Of a stretch of 6,688 nucleotides of DNA, positions 5,980 through 6,688 are shown piece by piece. The notes beneath the pieces were generated by a model that saw nothing but the letters and a program-made list of their open reading frames with translations, had not been told where the DNA came from and did no database searches. Origin of the DNA: Prevotella sp. UBA6387 (GTDB taxonomy: Bacteria; Bacteroidota; Bacteroidia; Bacteroidales; Bacteroidaceae); NCBI GenBank assembly GCA_002437565.1, contig DJQL01000096.1:1-6688 (forward strand). Direction: 5' to 3'. The translations under genes and the position numbers were made by a program. The first letter of the stretch is position 1. Every line of letters starts with the position of its first letter.

Positions 5980-6688
5980 ACATAGCATTGCTTACCGCCG
6001 GCGGTGTCGGCAACAGGATGGGACAGGATATCCCTAAACAGTTTATGACCATCGACAACATCCCTGTCATCATCTACACCATGCAGGCGTTTCAGCGGCA
6101 TCCGTTGGTGGATGCCATCTCCGTGGTCTGCCTGAAAGGGTGGGAGGTCGTCCTTCAGGCTTACGCCAACCAGTTCAACATCACTAAGCTGAAATGGATC
6201 TTCGAGGGCGGCGACAGCAACCAGCATTCCATACGCAATGGTCTCGAAGGACTTCGCGACGCCGGTCGCCCCGACGACGATATAATACTTGTGCACGACG
6301 GCGTGCGCCCATTGGTGAGTGAGCGCATCATAACAGAAAATATCGAGAAATGCCGCAAATACGGTTACGCCGTCACCGGTCTCGTTTGCAAGGAGGCAAT
6401 CATGGAAAAGGTGGACGACTGTGTGAGGAATATCTCCATACCGCGTGAGCGGCTCATCCGCACGCAAACCCCTCATACCTATCATCTTGGCGACTTGCTG
6501 AGGGCTCATCATGACGCCGAGTGCAAGAAGATAGAGAACACGGTGGCCTCGTGCACACTGATGTCCGCCCTCGGCGTGGAAAACCAGCATCTGGTCATGG
6601 GATCTGAGAAAAATGGGCTTAAACTGACGCAGACGGAGGACATTGAGCTTTTCAAGGCTCTGATCCACACGGAGGCCGAATCGTGGAT
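5976..6688 (+). CDS. IspD/TarI-family cytidylyltransferase (CDP-polyol forming), 3' end cut by window edge
   Basis: Transfers CMP from CTP to a phosphorylated polyol, either ribitol 5-phosphate (TarI) or methylerythritol 4-phosphate (IspD). The 237 visible codons are close to the usual 230-240 residue length, so only the tail is missing. Visible motifs are LLTAGGVGNRMG (5-16) and PKQF (20-23), with Arg14 and Lys21 in the catalytic CTP-binding loop; GGDSNQHSIRNGL (78-90); ILVHDGVRPLV (104-114); the RTQTPHTY block (162-169); and KLTQTEDIELF (216-226). The QTPHTY block and the location inside a glycan locus favour a TarI-like role, giving a CDP-activated polyol for surface polysaccharide, over isoprenoid synthesis. 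The segment usually containing a DT(I/M)K-like motif reads CKEAIMEK (138-145), so the conserved Thr appears replaced by Ala; this may mark a distinct substrate subgroup. A short-chain dehydrogenase (TarJ-like) or LicD-type gene would be expected just downstream. Automated pipelines may name it ispD. Confidence 0.88.
   Translation, partial: MNIALLTAGGVGNRMGQDIPKQFMTIDNIPVIIYTMQAFQRHPLVDAISVVCLKGWEVVLQAYANQFNITKLKWIFEGGDSNQHSIRNGLEGLRDAGRPDDDIILVHDGVRPLVSERIITENIEKCRKYGYAVTGLVCKEAIMEKVDDCVRNISIPRERLIRTQTPHTYHLGDLLRAHHDAECKKIENTVASCTLMSALGVENQHLVMGSEKNGLKLTQTEDIELFKALIHTEAESW

Noticed and set aside
5964..6668. 234-codon minus-strand open frame
   Set aside because: Antisense shadow of the IspD/TarI-family gene, whose motifs are unambiguous on the plus strand.
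1..6688. CRISPR array, tRNA/rRNA, transposase, phage or toxin-antitoxin genes
   Set aside because: No regularly spaced repeats, RNA-gene signatures or matching protein motifs were seen on either strand.

Overview
The window is part of a surface-polysaccharide (capsule, O-antigen-like or exopolysaccharide) biosynthesis locus. The host is most likely a member of the Bacteroidales, and a Prevotella/Bacteroides-type organism fits best. Three things point there: the start-proximal promoters match the Bacteroidota consensus (TTTG or TTG, 19-20 nt, TAnnTTTG) rather than sigma70, no convincing Shine-Dalgarno sequences precede the genes, and one membrane protein matches my memory of DUF6080, which I know from Bacteroidales. 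The species cannot be fixed from sequence reading alone.

Layout, left to right. (1) 1-1394, minus: a polytopic Wzx/TuaB-type flippase, cut by the left window edge near its C-terminus. (2) 1391-2287, minus: a putative glycosyltransferase-like protein with YFHTKG and GNFWW motifs. It lies upstream of wzx and overlaps it by the 4 nt ATGA. (3) 2288-2362: a compact divergent intergenic region with two interleaved Bacteroidota promoters and a 14-bp palindrome between their -33 boxes. (4) 2363-3382, plus: a Gtf3/galactofuranosyltransferase-like enzyme, possibly translated from a leaderless mRNA. (5) 3383-3516: a convergent gap with an 18-bp-stem hairpin. (6) 3517-4890, minus: a DUF6080-like protein with about ten membrane segments. 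(7) 4891-5016: a second divergent promoter region. (8) 5017-5979, plus: a GT2 family glycosyltransferase. (9) 5976-6688, plus: an IspD/TarI-family cytidylyltransferase, coupled to the GT2 gene by another ATGA overlap and cut by the right window edge.

How the genes may work together (inference): the cytidylyltransferase would make a CDP-activated polyol or related precursor. The GT2, Gtf3-like and YFHTKG-type proteins would assemble a repeat unit on a lipid carrier. Wzx would flip it across the inner membrane, and the DUF6080 protein is a candidate for a membrane step such as a GT-C-type transfer or polymerisation. No initiating sugar phosphotransferase and no recognisable Wzy is visible here, so the locus must extend beyond the window.

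The strand order (minus, minus, plus, minus, plus, plus) is unusual for a capsule cluster, which is normally one long co-directional operon. It suggests a patchwork of small, separately promoted modules. I see no RNA genes, CRISPR arrays, transposases or frameshifted genes. I did not find clear evidence of a wholly new system; the best leads are the interleaved promoter/palindrome region, the DUF6080 protein and the uncharacterised YFHTKG/GNFWW protein.
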